In this document: positions 12,816 to 25,329 of the stretch, piece after piece
Position numbering within the stretch: position 1 is the first letter of the stretch
How the letters are laid out: each line of letters opens with the position of its first letter
Assembly: GCA_947650285.1 (NCBI GenBank)
Contig: CANTFL010000137.1
Coordinates: 1-64,000, forward strand
Direction: 5' to 3'
From: Hyaloperonospora brassicae
Lineage: Eukaryota > Oomycota > Peronosporomycetes > Peronosporales > Peronosporaceae
Length of the DNA stretch: 64,000 bases
The notes under the pieces: model-generated
Seen by the model: the letters and a program-made list of their open reading frames with translations, nothing else
Database searches by the model: none
Told to the model about the DNA's origin: nothing
Position numbers and translations under genes: made by a program

Positions 12816-15689
12816 TCAATGCTTTGTGCGTTTCAATGGCTTTTGGTGCAGTGCGAGCAGCCAAAGACGGTGGACCGAGGGTATGATGTCCTCCACAGCA
12901 ACGCGATCATTCGGATTGGCTGCCCAGCCAGCTTCGAGGATTTCAGCGCAGGCTTTCGGTATGGTTGGAAACAGTGCTGGCCTGTCCCCACAAGCCACAA
13001 GGCGGTACACTTCAAGGTGAGATTTGGCTTCCCACGGACTTCGTTCAGGCACCATAATCTGCCAAAGCGTGATCATCAGGCTGTATACGTCCACCGCCGT
13101 GCCGTAACGCGCTGTCTTGCCACCTTTGATCATCTCCGGAGCCATGTAGTCGACCGTGCCAGCAATCGTCATCGTTCCATCAGACCGGGGCCGCAGCAAA
13201 TTGGCTTCGCCAAAATCCGCGAGCTTGATGATGAAATCCTGACCCACGAGGAAGTTGTCCGTTTTGATGTCTCGGTGAAGGAGCGGAGGCGAGAAACTGT
13301 GCAAGTAAGCGACCGCACGACATGCGTCTAGCCATGCTTTAAGCTTGGCAGCAAGTGTCCAGATCTTGGGCTGTTCCCGCAAGATGGCGTCCAATGCACC
13401 GTACTCGCAAAACTCGAAGATAAGGGAGATCGACGGCGGCACCACACACAAACCGTAAAAGCGAACGACGTTCGGGTGGGACAGCTGTACGTTCAATGCC
13501 GTTTCTCGCGAAAATCGCTGTACTTCTTCGTTCGTCACTTGCACGTCAGTGTAAATCTTCAGTGCAATAGGTACGGGAGTACTTCTCCGCAGTGTCCCGC
13601 GCATCACTACAGAAGTAGCACCCTGCGCGATAATACAGTCCAGTGCTAAAGCTGAGAAGTCCACGACGTTGTGCCGGTGCTCCTCAATCATGTGATGAAC
13701 ATCGTACACTGACGTACGAGTGGAAAAGTTGGTGATCATACCGCGCTCTGATAGCAGATTCACGTAGCGACGTATTGCACTCTTTGACCCGGTCTTGCCC
13801 GATCCATTGTCGTCGATGGCCAACCAGTAGCGAGTATCGGCTCGCAGAGATAGCAAGACAGCGACGACAATCAGAGCGTCCATTCCAGTAACAATGCAGT
13901 GAGCGATCGGCAATATCAACGCTTCATCCACATGAGCGAGCCCCATCATCGAACAAGTGATGTTGGCCAGCGATGTCACCACGGCAGCAACGAAAAAGAA
14001 GTCGAAACTGGCCCGGGCGTGGAATACAAACTTGGCCCAGAAGTAAAACAAGAGCAGCAGAATATAGATGGTCATCTCGGTCGCGTCCACGATGTCGTCG
14101 CCGACCTTATACAGTGTCATGCTGCACACGGTAAGGACGACCACCACTGCTCCAGAGTACGCAATCGCGCGTAGCACTGCTTCTTGCGAAACGCTGCGCT
14201 GGATCATGAGCATCGGCAGCAACTGCAGCACCCAGACAGTCGGCATGGTAACGATATTACACGGGTACTTCGGATCCTCTTCTAGCGCCAATGCACTGTA
14301 CGTCTTGCCACTTTCACTGTGGTAAGCCTGGAAGCTACTGGTATACAGTATCAAGCCGATCGCTGACAGCACAGCAATAGTGTACCAAATCGCTTCGTAG
14401 CACGGCAGCATGAACGCCGACTCTATTGACACGCAAACGATCGCTCAGCATCTCCTGTCAATGGAATGCACAATGGAATCAAGAGATACGTACTCAAGTT
14501 GGAGCTGATGCTGCACGGTGCACTGCGTAGGACACGTTTGCGACTGCGACTGCAGAGCACACCGAGCCACAGGGACACGACGAAAAACACAATGTTGTTC
14601 ATCGCTGGGATCAGCACGCCAGCCACATACGCCGTCGAGGCCGAGTAGCTGTGCATGCTTCCTGGAACTGTACACCGCGTGACCATGTGAACCTTCTCCG
14701 GCGCCGCGCGTGACAACAACTCGGCAGCGCCCACGGCGACCAAAACACTGAGCACCGCCAGCAACAAGACGAGCTTCAGCACGAGCGAGTCCCAATTCGA
14801 GACCATGCGTTTCCAGAGCAGCACCAGCGTCTGCTGCGGGTGCCAGCGCGGCAGCTGTCGACACTGACACGTGACGCACGTCTTCAGGCGCCACATGCAC
14901 CGCGCGCGACGGGCCGCTGGCTCCATCGCAGGGAGGCTCCGCTCGGTTCCATGCAGCGCGTCGCCGCCCCCCGCGCCGCTCTCTCGGCGTCTGCCCAGGA
15001 CAGCCGCCACCGTCTGCATCCAGCGATCCATTGTACATGGACGACGCACTGGTCGTCGGCGCTTTGTTCCCCGCTCCGTCGCCCGTCAGTCCCGACGGCA
15101 ACGTCGCATTCGACGTTAATGTCGTCGTTGTTGTCGTTGTTGTTGTTGTTGTTGTCGTCGTCGCTGTTGTTGTCGTTGTTGTCCCACCTGCCCCCAGTAC
15201 CGTCGTCGCCGTCTGCTGCGGCAGTGACTGCATCGGCGCGTTCGGCAGACACAGCCGCCGTGCCGCGTCCCGCGCCGCCGCCGCCGCCATGTGCTGCTGC
15301 ACGTCCGTGTCAATGAGGATCGACGCCTCGCGCGTGGGCACAATGTTCGCGGGATTCGTAAACACGCGCGCGCCTGTCACGGGAAAGAGGTCACTGATCG
15401 AGTCGATGCGGTCGCGCGGGCGGGCGACAGCGTCCAGCGCGTCGCTGTCCGCGCGCGCGTCGTCGTCTTCGCTGTGGCCCGACGGCGTTCGGACGTGGTA
15501 CAGCCGCCGGAGCGACGGCGACGATTGGGCCGGACGCGGACAGCGGGCGGTGCTCCGGTCGCTTGCGGGCGGCGGCTGGAGCACGAGCTCTGCGCTGCGG
15601 CGCGAGGCTTTGGGGTCGCGCTCTTCGAGCAGCACAAAGGCCGCGGCGGGCGACGCGGCGAGCGCGACGTCACGTGCCGCGGACGCCAT
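12816..15689 (-). CDS. Multi-pass membrane TKL protein kinase (GPCR-TKL-like)
   Basis: Two exons: 15689-14494 and 14422-12816, separated by a 71-bp GT-AG intron (14423-14493; GTACGTAT...CAATAG). About 933 residues if the frame break is discounted. The N-terminal third is Ser/Pro/Thr-rich with a poly-Thr run. About eight hydrophobic helices follow, for example VLKLVLLLAVLSVLVAVGA, LIPAMNNIVFFVVSLWLGVL and MTIYILLLLFYFWAKFVF. The C-terminal kinase domain (about 13670-12850) has the loop IAQGATSVVMRG, ALKIY (ATP lysine), RFSRET (helix C Glu), HRDIKTDN, ADFGEAN and YMAPEMI, so it should be active and TKL-type. Oomycetes encode receptor-like helices fused to TKL kinases (GPCR bigrams); this could be one, but the helix count is by eye. 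One break: a C6 run at 14967-14972 (G6 on the coding strand) shifts frame; one G fewer would give a fully consistent gene. Confidence 0.88.
15119..15183 (-). repeat. Trinucleotide repeat encoding poly-Thr
   Basis: An imperfect run of ACA/ACG/ACT triplets on the coding strand gives about 20 Thr with one Ala in the N-terminal region of the TKL kinase. Such tracts vary in length between strains. Confidence 0.9.
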
Positions 15690-15718
15690 GCGAAGTGATA
15701 CTGTGCGGTGGATCGAGT

Positions 15719-15803
15719 GATTGGTCGATTGATTGGTCGGTCGATTGGTCGGTTGATTGAGTGATCGGTCGTTGATTGGTTGATTGGTTGATTGGTTGAT
15801 TGG
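15719..15803. repeat. GATTGGTT/GATTGGTCG minisatellite
   Basis: About ten imperfect 8-12 bp units built on GATTGGT lie within the first 115 bp upstream of the kinase start codon, so in its promoter or 5' UTR. Confidence 0.9.
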
Positions 15804-17601
15804 TGTGTCAGTCGGGTGGATGGGAGGATGGAATATGCTTTGGATCGGACGATGGAGCGGTCTGATCGGAATGGATTACGACGACAGGGGACGACGGGGG
15901 GTCGGTGAAGTCGGTGAGGTCGGCAGGTCTCTGGACGTTTGTATGGGGGTATGTATACACACGCGGGCTGGGTATACACGGAAGGTTAATGGAAGCGCGT
16001 TCGTTGGGTGTCTGGTTTTATGTGATATGACTTTGGAGTGCGTCGCTCGTCTGATCGGACACAGACGTTTGGTTCTTTTCTTCTTCTGTTGAAGCAGAGG
16101 GTTACGCGGACGAGGCCGGTTTATGGTGAGGGTACATTCCACCAAGCAGTTTTTGCTAACTTCCACGCGAATCGGCACAACGCAGCAGAGGTCAATGTGC
16201 TTCTTCGGAGTCAGGGAATGAGAAATGATTCTCGATTCTTTTTCGCTCGCTTTGCTTCCGCTCAGCAACGAAAGTGCCATCTGTGGTAGAATCAATGAAA
16301 CGAGCGGCTACGTCTTTCGCAAACCCTGTCGACTTCGGTAGCTTCCACAAGGTCAAGTTTCTCCATTGCAGCAGGCCCCACGTTCATGACGGGTTATCGC
16401 GAAACGAAGATGGACGCCGAAAATTGATGGCAATACCAAGAGATCCACTCCGGCCTATTCAGTTTCATATCTAATTGCACAACATCAGTCTGGTAGGATG
16501 TAACCCTTTCAGGATGGGCAACAACCACTAACTCATTCCTCATGGACCAGATGGAAGCATCAGACACTGAACCCAGTACGCGTCTAGAACTCTATCAACC
16601 TTGGCCTCATTGCATTGACAAGAGTTTGCCGACGAAGCAGGTTGCGAGATCAAATTGACCGCTAGCTGTCCATCGCTAGCTGTCGGTTGAAGGCTTCGTC
16701 CGCAGATGCTTCGTGGCAACAAAGCGACAGCGATCGCGTCGTGTCCTCCATTGCCCTGTCTCCACATCATCAGCAACAAGCCGAAAGCCAACACTTTGCG
16801 TGTTTTTCCGGTGTGTCGTCAGGGCCCCATGACAACTGACCAACGATGACATTGACGATTCGGGCGCTGCTAAGGTCAATTCTCTCGCGCTGTCTTTGGG
16901 TCTCTGAGTAGCCGAGCAGCGTTTCCTACATGAGCTAGTAAATCATCCACTCATACACGTTTGCCAGATTATGGGCCTATAGGACTGGTACTCGCACCAG
17001 CGCTGCGAATGCTGATCGGAATGGTGCCGAAGAAAGCCGTGTCTGTTGATGAGTGTGGTGTTCCCTGCGTGCGTTCGTGAAATCCACCTGCTATATGCTG
17101 CGCTGGTGTGGATTGGCATAGGGACCCGACTAAGACAGATCGCTTCGTGAGGTGCAGAGGCGGTTCCAACCGGACTAGCCGTCGTGTGGCGGCTAGTCCG
17201 GCTGGAACCGCCTCTACCAGTATTCTTGTGGCTTCCAGTCTCACGATCACTTACTTAAATGACAGCCGAAGACGCGGACCAGGATGGGGCTTGATTAGAA
17301 GCAGGGGGTAGAAGGTACATAGAGAATAATAAAAGCAGGGGCTAGAGGGTAGACAGAGAAGACGACTCTACACTTACTTGATGAGACGTAATGTTACTTG
17401 TACACCCACGTCAAGAAGCCTTTATCTACAGCTTGCCCCGCACACCCTACCTCTCGTGCTGCAGTAGATTCGAACAACGCCATCACAAACTTGATAGTCT
17501 TTGTACGCTCTCGCTTAGACCCTGCCTTCTTCTCGCGGAATAGTTGTACACAGAATAAGTGCCCTGCCGAAATCACAAAATCAGGCCTGCTGCTGGTTAA
17601 A
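15804..17601. other. Intergenic, kinase promoter side to first LTR
   Basis: About 1.8 kb without a convincing gene. It holds the upstream region of the kinase and, at 17156-17215, a strong inverted repeat. Base composition falls towards AT-rich as the mobile-element block approaches. Open frames here are short and not recognisable. Confidence 0.5.
17156..17215. repeat. 26-bp perfect-but-one inverted repeat (hairpin)
   Basis: The arms 17156-17181 and 17190-17215 are reverse complements at 25 of 26 positions, around an 8-base spacer (TCGTGTGG). The single mismatch would be a G-U pair in RNA. GC-rich arms in an AT-rich flank. Confidence 0.95.
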
Positions 17602-18053
17602 TGATGGGGTGAGCCTGTTGCATGTAATAGGCACGAATTGTGCCAATGTAAATAATTTCATAATTGATGATGTTTTCCACTATTACCCTTGCAAGTCAAT
17701 ATTGTCGAAATATTACTCTTAGAGGTAATATCCGTCACCGCTCCACCATAGTTGATGTAGTCCATGATATCAACCATATCAACCACCAATCGCTGCTAAA
17801 CGCGCGCAATAGGTGGTGAGCGAGACCTAACACCGAACGTATGTACTTAAGTCTAGTGTAAGTAAGATAAAGAAGGGCATATGAGGGGGCCTTACTATAT
17901 ATAACATGCAGTTTTACAATCTTCCCTTCTGTTGCTCAGATTCTTTACTTTCTCCGCACAAACGGTGTACGTGAATTTTTGGGAGCGCACACTCTTGAAC
18001 CTTTACAGTACAAGGGCTCACTATTTATCTGGAATGAAGTGTTCCCCATTACA
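17602..18053 (+). mobile_element. Degenerate 5' LTR of Ty3/gypsy element
   Basis: About 452 bp, beginning TGATGGGGTGAGCC and ending CCCCATTACA, aligned throughout with the better-kept LTRs at 59512 and 63096 (other strand). It carries the family core ACCAATCGCTGCTAAACGCG near 17790 and the internal hairpin ATATTAC...GTAATAT near 17710-17731. Gag remnants follow in the same orientation, which makes it a 5' LTR; CCTGGTAGCAC just after its end could be a decayed primer-binding site. No clean target duplication is visible. Confidence 0.7.
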
Positions 18054-18249
18054 CCTGGTAGCACTTCGTAGTCCGTTCAAGAACCACGAACGTTTTTCCA
18101 ACAAAAACATGTTGAATGAGGGGGGAAGCTTTTGTGACACGCGTTACAGTTACCTCTATTTGAGTGATACAGAAGGGATAGCGATCGATCAATTGTGTTC
18201 TCCCCTAAGTGAGATCGCCGTCAGTGGCATGTTGAAAGGTTCCTGACAG

Positions 18250-19300
18250 AGACAACGACATGCCATTATCAGCAAGTTAATCCATATTGAACTTACTATC
18301 GAAAGGAGAAAGTGGCTCAGCTGGTTAAACAATGTACGGGGCAGCCCGTTACATGGAATTGTCACTTTAAGGAAAGTGACAATAAAGAATATTAAGTTGA
18401 ATATTCTTTGAACAATATCACCGATAGTGGTGATATTGGTGAGGCGACCAAAGGGTCTGCTCATTGGTTGATATCTTGATGATATCAACCCACCAATCGC
18501 CGCAGGACGCGCGCAATGAGTGGTGACGAGACGTCACCATACACTCAGTTATATTAACATAATTAAGTTAAGTCAAACAGAGAGACAGTAGTTAAAAGAC
18601 TTAATTATATTAATACAACAGTTTTACTTTTTCCTTATCCTACGCTTCCTCGTTCGCCTCGCGTACGCTTGTCGGGGCACCTAAACCCTTGCGTTAAGTT
18701 CACGCAAGGGTGTACCCCGTTACAAACAAGGCTCTGAAAATGTTAGCAATAATAATTACTATGTCCTCAACATGCAGAGCTGTTGAGACAGCAGCGAAGC
18801 ATGCTGCTGTGGGCGATTGGACGCCAGTACGTCGACCCAACAGATTGAAGATTAACATTTCCAAGTACAAAGGAGTCGAGGAACGCTCTATGAAAGGTGG
18901 TACTTCAAGTTGGATGGTCCCATAAGAGCTCGTCGCATCGTCGACGCCGAAATGCAAGTCGTATTCGCCCATTCCAACTAGGCTAAGCTAGCCAAGACTT
19001 GGACCTTAAGGCTTAATCTTCACAACACAAACGCATTTGATTCATTCTAGGTCTTCAAAGACCAACTCAGGCAGACGTTTGACCCGGCACAAACCGAGTT
19101 TAGGGATCGTGCTATGTTTATTAAACTCGGGCAAAATAAAATAGGTGTGCACGCTTTCGCGCAGCATATCCGATACCTTTCGAGATGCATTAATGCCAGT
19201 ACGAAGGACGAGCAATCTAAAGTCATTGTGTTTATCCAGGGTCTTGTTGATAGGTATGTCAGGACCCATCTAATCCGCCTTTAGCTAGAGTCACTAAAAC
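18250..19300 (+). pseudogene. Ty3/gypsy gag remnant, interrupted by solo LTR
   Basis: Capsid/Gag remnant of a Ty3/gypsy element, broken by stops and frame changes. Recognisable pieces: NRLKINISKYKGVEERS (about 18840-18890), a WYFKLD.PIRAR segment, then an uninterrupted stretch at about 19050-19270 starting FKDQLRQTFDPAQTEFRDRA and containing HAFAQHIRYLSRC and VFIQGLVDRYVRTHL. This is the retrotransposon-gag pattern of F..L...F, F..R, Y(A)Q..R.L..C and VF..GL. A 392-bp solo LTR lies inside the N-terminal part. Confidence 0.8.
18333..18724 (+). mobile_element. Solo LTR, family A, copy 1
   Basis: 392 bp, TG...CA, with ends TGTACGGGGC and ACCCCGTTACA. It is flanked by a 5-bp direct duplication, AACAA, at 18328-18332 and 18725-18729. 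Same length and clearly the same sequence as 61080-61471. Contains an AATATCACC/GGTGATATT hairpin (18414-18437) and several other short inverted repeats. A target duplication on both sides, with no internal region, means an LTR-LTR recombination product. Confidence 0.96.
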
Positions 19301-19859
19301 AAACGATCTTATAAAGAAAAGGGATCGCCTTTGGTTGAAGACAGGATCAAATTAGTTCATATGCCTTTCGTCAATTAAGATGATCGGAAACAGAAAGTCC
19401 GTAATCGATGGACCTCTGTTACATGGAGAGCGAGTACGCTCTCTCTCCAGGATACACATTTCATACATGCAGTCGCTATCAAAAGACAGACCACTACGCC
19501 TATAGGTATAGTGCCCCGAGCCCCCCCTGTCTCACGCACGACCGTTAAAAAGACCATCCGTCAGCCAAAAAGGTCTCGAGACGCGGGTTCGGCAATGTTG
19601 CTAAACTGCAACAACGAGGTGGACCGTCAAACATGGTCGGGTGGGGCTAAATGATCTGCTTATCTTGCAACGCCAACATGAATGCAAGTCCTTTGAATAA
19701 AGTTACTTTCAACACGACGTCATTGTGTGTTACTGCTGCTGGTATTAAGGTATACCTTATCACCTTGAATTTGAAAGCGAAGAACGCCGTGTTACTTCAA
19801 ACTCAATTTAACTGTAAGGCTTCAAGAAATTTTTATCTACACCAGTCGCTAGAGTCGTA

Positions 19860-22800
19860 GGCTTAAGTACATTGAGGTCGAGACTCTACAACTAGGGTGA
19901 CGGTGCGCCTTGCAACAGGCGCATCTATAACAGCGAAGAAAGGTGCAGTCTCTTTCCATCACACGATAGAAGAATAACAAGACGAAGATGATTTAGTCAC
20001 ATTGAACTTGGATAACAATTCGATGTCACCATTGGTCTACCGTGGATCAGAAGGTAGAACCTATTGATCAGCCGGTAGAATCGATCCGTGAAGACGCATG
20101 CCACTTTTTTATCAAATGGCCATCTGATGAACATCTTGAAGCGTTTATTATCGCGTTAATCTTCTATGAATGATTGAGACGGCCTCACTTAATAGTCCGG
20201 CCATATCACGACTGAATAAGACCTCAGTGTACCTGGTCACTACATTGTGGAAAAAACTGGCGGTGAATGTGGTGATATACAAGCAGAGCCGAAGGTCGGC
20301 CACTAGAAACTGTCGAGTGAACTGGTACACGGATACATGCCTAATAGGAATCGTTCAAGGAAGAAGACATCTGTGACCCAGAAGATGCAACAAGGTAATC
20401 GTAGATCAAGTGACGAGCTCACCGGAGTTAAACTGACTCTGGAAGTGTCACTGCAGCTAGGAGACACTGATAAAAAACTTCTTCCGGGTATCCAAAAAAG
20501 AGGTACCCAGGAAATAGCTGAGGCATTGCATGCAATGCTGATATCCGATCAAGTGTCGACGCTTATACGCTTCATCTGGTATCTCCTCCGAATTGAACTT
20601 CGGGATTAAGTTAGAACCGACGCTAGAACTAAAAGGGTTCTTGTGAGATTTGCGATGTGGCAAGGTCAAGAAAATGTAAGCACTCGCAGCTGGAGACAAG
20701 TACTTTGCCGTTATTCGGTATACAATAGTACCTGCGTGTAAAATAAGGGTTTTCGGTAGCTTTACAAAATACGAAAGTGTCAAAGTTGAGTGATATATTT
20801 TTTTGGTTCGAGCACTTTTGAATCAAATTAAGTAATACAACGCTTAAGGATGGGATTAGCTGAATGCAGGTTCCTACGTTCAATAATTGGATCAAAATTA
20901 ACGATGTATACCTACATTCGTGATGTTTGAATTCACTAACGATAAAATAAGTCACAAAATCGAAATTAAATACGGCTCAAGATAATGTGTAATGAAGCAT
21001 TGATCACTACACCGTAAACAAGTCATTGCGATCGACATGGTTTTTTTGCCAATGGCTTAACAGCGAGCCATGATCCTACTTGAGACCGTAAATACCGTAC
21101 ACAGCAGTGAGGAATCCTAGAGAAATAATCTGGGAGTGGCTTGTTAAGCCACAGACCTAGGTAATGCTCCTTCCACACTGTATAATATATATAATACAGA
21201 TCAGTTAATATTGGTACGATATTATGCATCGATCTACTTCGACGATATCTACGTCCATTGCCAGGATATGGATGGAAAATCAGGAGCTTAAGTCCACCGG
21301 AGCCACGTCCGAACTATCATTGAGCTTATGATCGAGAGTTAGCCGTACGCTAATCTCGAAAATTTAATATTTGCAGCCAGAAAATACCACTCTTTGGTGC
21401 ACAAGTGGGTAAACACGACGTTTGCCCTAATCCGGAAAATATCAAGGCGACGAACGACTGGACTGTGCCATTAGATGTCAAGGAAATGAGGAATCATCTT
21501 CGACTATCGATTAAATAACTCGCTTTCTCAAACAACCGCGCCAAAATGACCATGTGGATTTTTGATTTGTCGTGAAGAGTCTAGAGGTGGTAATTGGAGT
21601 GTTGATCGTAAGAAGTAGTTTAATATCATCAAGAAAATCTCAATAAAATTTCTAGTGTTGACAATGCACACCAAGATAGGCTTTTCACGTGGTTTGTGAC
21701 GTCATCTATTTCTCAATAGACCGCGAGTTGATGCACAATAACACAACAGGTGTGAAGTGCACCACTCGCAACCAATTTCGATGATTACAACCATCTGTGC
21801 ACAAGCATCTGGTGTAGATAGAAGAGCTACTTGTCATACAGAGACTAGTTATATTCTATTTATTCAAGATCATCCCTTCATCGTGTATTCGGACCATGCG
21901 TTATTACGCACGATCTTCAACATTTACAACCTCTCGAAAAGAATGTCGAAGTAGTCGTACGTCTTCAAGACCTATAAATTATCCTTGTAATATAAACAAG
22001 GAAAACTAATTATCGTCGCTGATAACTGATGCATTAGCCTAAGATCTACGCAGTCCGACAGTGAACAATTTTACACTTTCCACGCTGATCGCAGCGTTTT
22101 GCCATCGATACTGCCGGGCGATATGAGACAGGCGAACGCACAAGATAGAGACTTGTGCGAACCATGTAAAATCTCTCGCATCCATGTCCGCGAGCTTTAA
22201 ATTACTTGCATGCTTCGTATCGGTCATCATCGAGAAAATGTACGACCTGAGCGTGTCTGCTATAATACTTTCAATAGTCTCCAACACATCATGTGTCACC
22301 GTTTCCACGAACAATGGTGTGCGACTGCGTAAAAAATATATAGATGCCACGATGCACCAATACTTAGTCAGCAAAATCGCCAACTTAAGTATTTGCAGTG
22401 TCAGACAGGACTTTAAATGACCCGATAGTATCTGTTAGTGCGCAAATTCATCTGTACATGCATGGTCTGTCAACAAGTGAGGCCTAGTCCTTTAATTATT
22501 GCATTACTATCCCGGAAAAATATAAAGAGTCAATTCTAATGGGATTTTTAGTCTGCATTCCCTAAGACGATCTCATGAGTTTTGGAATTTTTTGTATATT
22601 ATGAATTCAGCAAGGCAGTTCATCTTGTTCTTGTCCCGAAATACATCATAGCAGAAGGTTCTGCTCGTGTTTTCATTGACACACTATTTCGAATTCATGT
22701 TTACCCCGTGCACTTATGTCCTATAAAGAATCGATGTCAATGGCGCAGTTTCTGCAGTCCAAATTTCGTTCTATTGGCAACTAGTCAACGACGTCGACCC

Positions 22801-24180
22801 ATGACCTTCCGAAAATAATCGTTAGACCAAAAGAAATTATCGGGTACTCGAGATGATTTTTCAAATATATTTCCACTCGTTTAAAAGGTGGATACAATTC
22901 TCGCTGGTGTTAAAATGTGCCATATACATCTCGGAATCCGTTTTATAAACGCAAAAACTGTTCTTTGTGAATTTCCTACGTTTTTCAAAGCATATACTCA
23001 TTATTATCATGTGACTCTGGTTTATAAGGATGAGGGACTCTCTTAGAAGAAAGAAAATCTTCACTTGATAGTCACGCGCCGAAATGGATATAAACTTGAC
23101 GGACATTGATTCTAATGAAGTTGGCTCCACAGAAGCCGGGAACGTCAAGAGCGAAGAATCTATTACTGACTTTGATGACAAGATGGTCCACTTATCATAG
23201 CCACAGATATAGAACGAGGAAAATGACGCCATTGCTGACAAAGAAAAAGATACATCGGTGCGCATAAGGTAAAACGATAAATAGCGAGTCAAAAGGACAA
23301 TTCCTCATGGAGCTAGCAATAAAAAGTTTTGCCCGATAACTTATCGCGGCAAAAAATGCCGATTAGAATGAAACTTTGATATATATCAGAGTGCATATAT
23401 TCGTTTAATTTACGAAAGGAGTCTATTCCTGCTTTCCACGAAAAAATACCGAGACAAGTAGTCACTATGCATGCAGCGAGTAAACTTATGACCAGAAGTA
23501 TTGGTCGATTTCGTGTTCTGAGTCGCTTGGACAACATTTGCACCGATGAGCTACCTTGTAGGGAGCGCACGAATCCTACGTTGGCGCGAGGCGTCTCTGC
23601 CCATACGATCTCTTTGAAAGTATCTAGACGGTCGATACACCGCTAATCCATTTACCAATCCTAACAATTCTTACATTAAGTGTTTAGCGACAAAATGGTC
23701 GGGTAAAAATGTATCCTCGAAATAATGCGAAGAAATTCTATCCGGCTACCACCATCATACGCTTGGAAGAAAAAAATCTTTTATAGTTATCACTGCGAAA
23801 AAGCGTACTCGGACCGACACTTTTCGCGATCAGCACGATTCCTCTACAAAGTATCGTCCAGAATAAGGACCCAGTCCCGCTCATGCTCGAGGGCATCATG
23901 TGACTCGATCATTATGCCAGTACATACTTTTGTAAACAACTTATTCAAGACTGGACAGCTTAAATCGCCACCACCACGTATATTACTGAATTTGCGCGGT
24001 GGTCAACCCTTCCCAGTAAATAGTATATCGAATAACGTGACGTGACGTGAGGTACATTGAACGATTTATTCTAGCCCGGTTGTGAAGCTTTACGCCTTTT
24101 TGTAATAGTTGGGAGCTTTGCCATCTAATACGATTATAGTACCGGCTTTTTCCATCAGGATGATGTGGAAATTCCAATGT
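19860..24180 (+). pseudogene. Ty3/gypsy pol remnant (protease to integrase)
   Basis: Decayed pol in the same orientation as the LTR at 17602. A protease/linker-like stretch lies near 19900-20040. The RNase H segment is at 21840-21960 with HPFIVYSDHALLRTIFN and LSKRMSK, matching the gypsy pattern PFIVYSDH.SLRT...LS.RM. The integrase core is at 22582-22700 with EFSKAVHLVLVPKYI, AEGSARVFIDTLFRIH. A tail like the integrase C-terminus/chromodomain approach (PPPRILLNLRGGQPF) is near 23970-24020. Between these islands the frame is full of stops. A 3' LTR is not visible. Confidence 0.78.
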
Positions 24181-25261
24181 TTAGGATAGCCGTTAGAAAA
24201 CAAGTGCCTGGATTATCGTACATATAAAAAATGGTCGCGATTTATTTGTGTATCTCATCGGGGATGTGCAAAACCTATTAGTGATAATCAGGCAGTATAT
24301 TATTTACTAAGACATGATTATAGTTGTCATTGTACTTTAGAAGCGGTCTATCGATGATAGGCAGGGCAAACCTGACTCTGTCTTCAACTGATGCAACCTG
24401 TACCGATCACCGAAAGTAGTAAGCTTCGAGACCTGATGTTATCTGCAGTAACTTTGTCAGAAGAAAATCCTTCATGCCTATGCATTTTTATTGTAGGTAT
24501 ACGCATTAGATCATCAAAACATCGCGTAATCATCCCAGTTACAGTTCCAATGAAGGCTAAATGAAACCTATTTCTCCCAGCAACAGTCCGTAATGTTCAC
24601 TGAAGTCTGATATACACCAATGTAGATGTTCTGGTCAGTGCAACATCTTTTCGCGCGAAGTAAGACGAGGTAGCTATAACAGTCAAAGAAAATAGAATCC
24701 ATCTTGATCGATACTCGATCAAGCGTGTTGACTAAAAATCTGAAGCGGTGAAAGATAAGTCTGGTTTTCAGTAGCGAGACGGACAATACTGCGATGTCCT
24801 GTATTATACGCGATTTCATCATAATGACCTTATAATATTACGATGCAGCAATTGCTTTGATTACTTCGACATTGTGACTCCGACTTAGATCATCGACAGC
24901 ATCAAGAGACTAGTTTCTGCCTACCCGTCCACTCACAGTACTATCGCGTGAGTGCGATCGAACCAATTCTGAAGACGATCATTCTAACTTCTCATACAAC
25001 CGGATTTTGCTGCGTTCATCTACTTACGACTGCCACCATGACCATATATCTTGGGTCATCTACACTGCAGCCTCAGCCTCGCCATAAATTGTAATGAGTG
25101 CTTTCGAGTAACATGCTACATCCAACTTACCAGAAGAACGATGATATCCAGTTTTAGTTCATCTTTGCGCTGAGGAGTTTTACCCGCTACCGATGCAGTA
25201 TATAGGCTTGCAACGCGTAATGTTTTACCACGTACACCATCAATGATTGATCTTGTAAGAA

Positions 25262-25329
<68 letters not shown>

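Noticed and set aside
18312..18332. tRNA D-arm-like GGCTCAGCTGGTTA
   Set aside because: No acceptor stem, anticodon or T-arm around it; it belongs to the gag remnant interrupted by the solo LTR.
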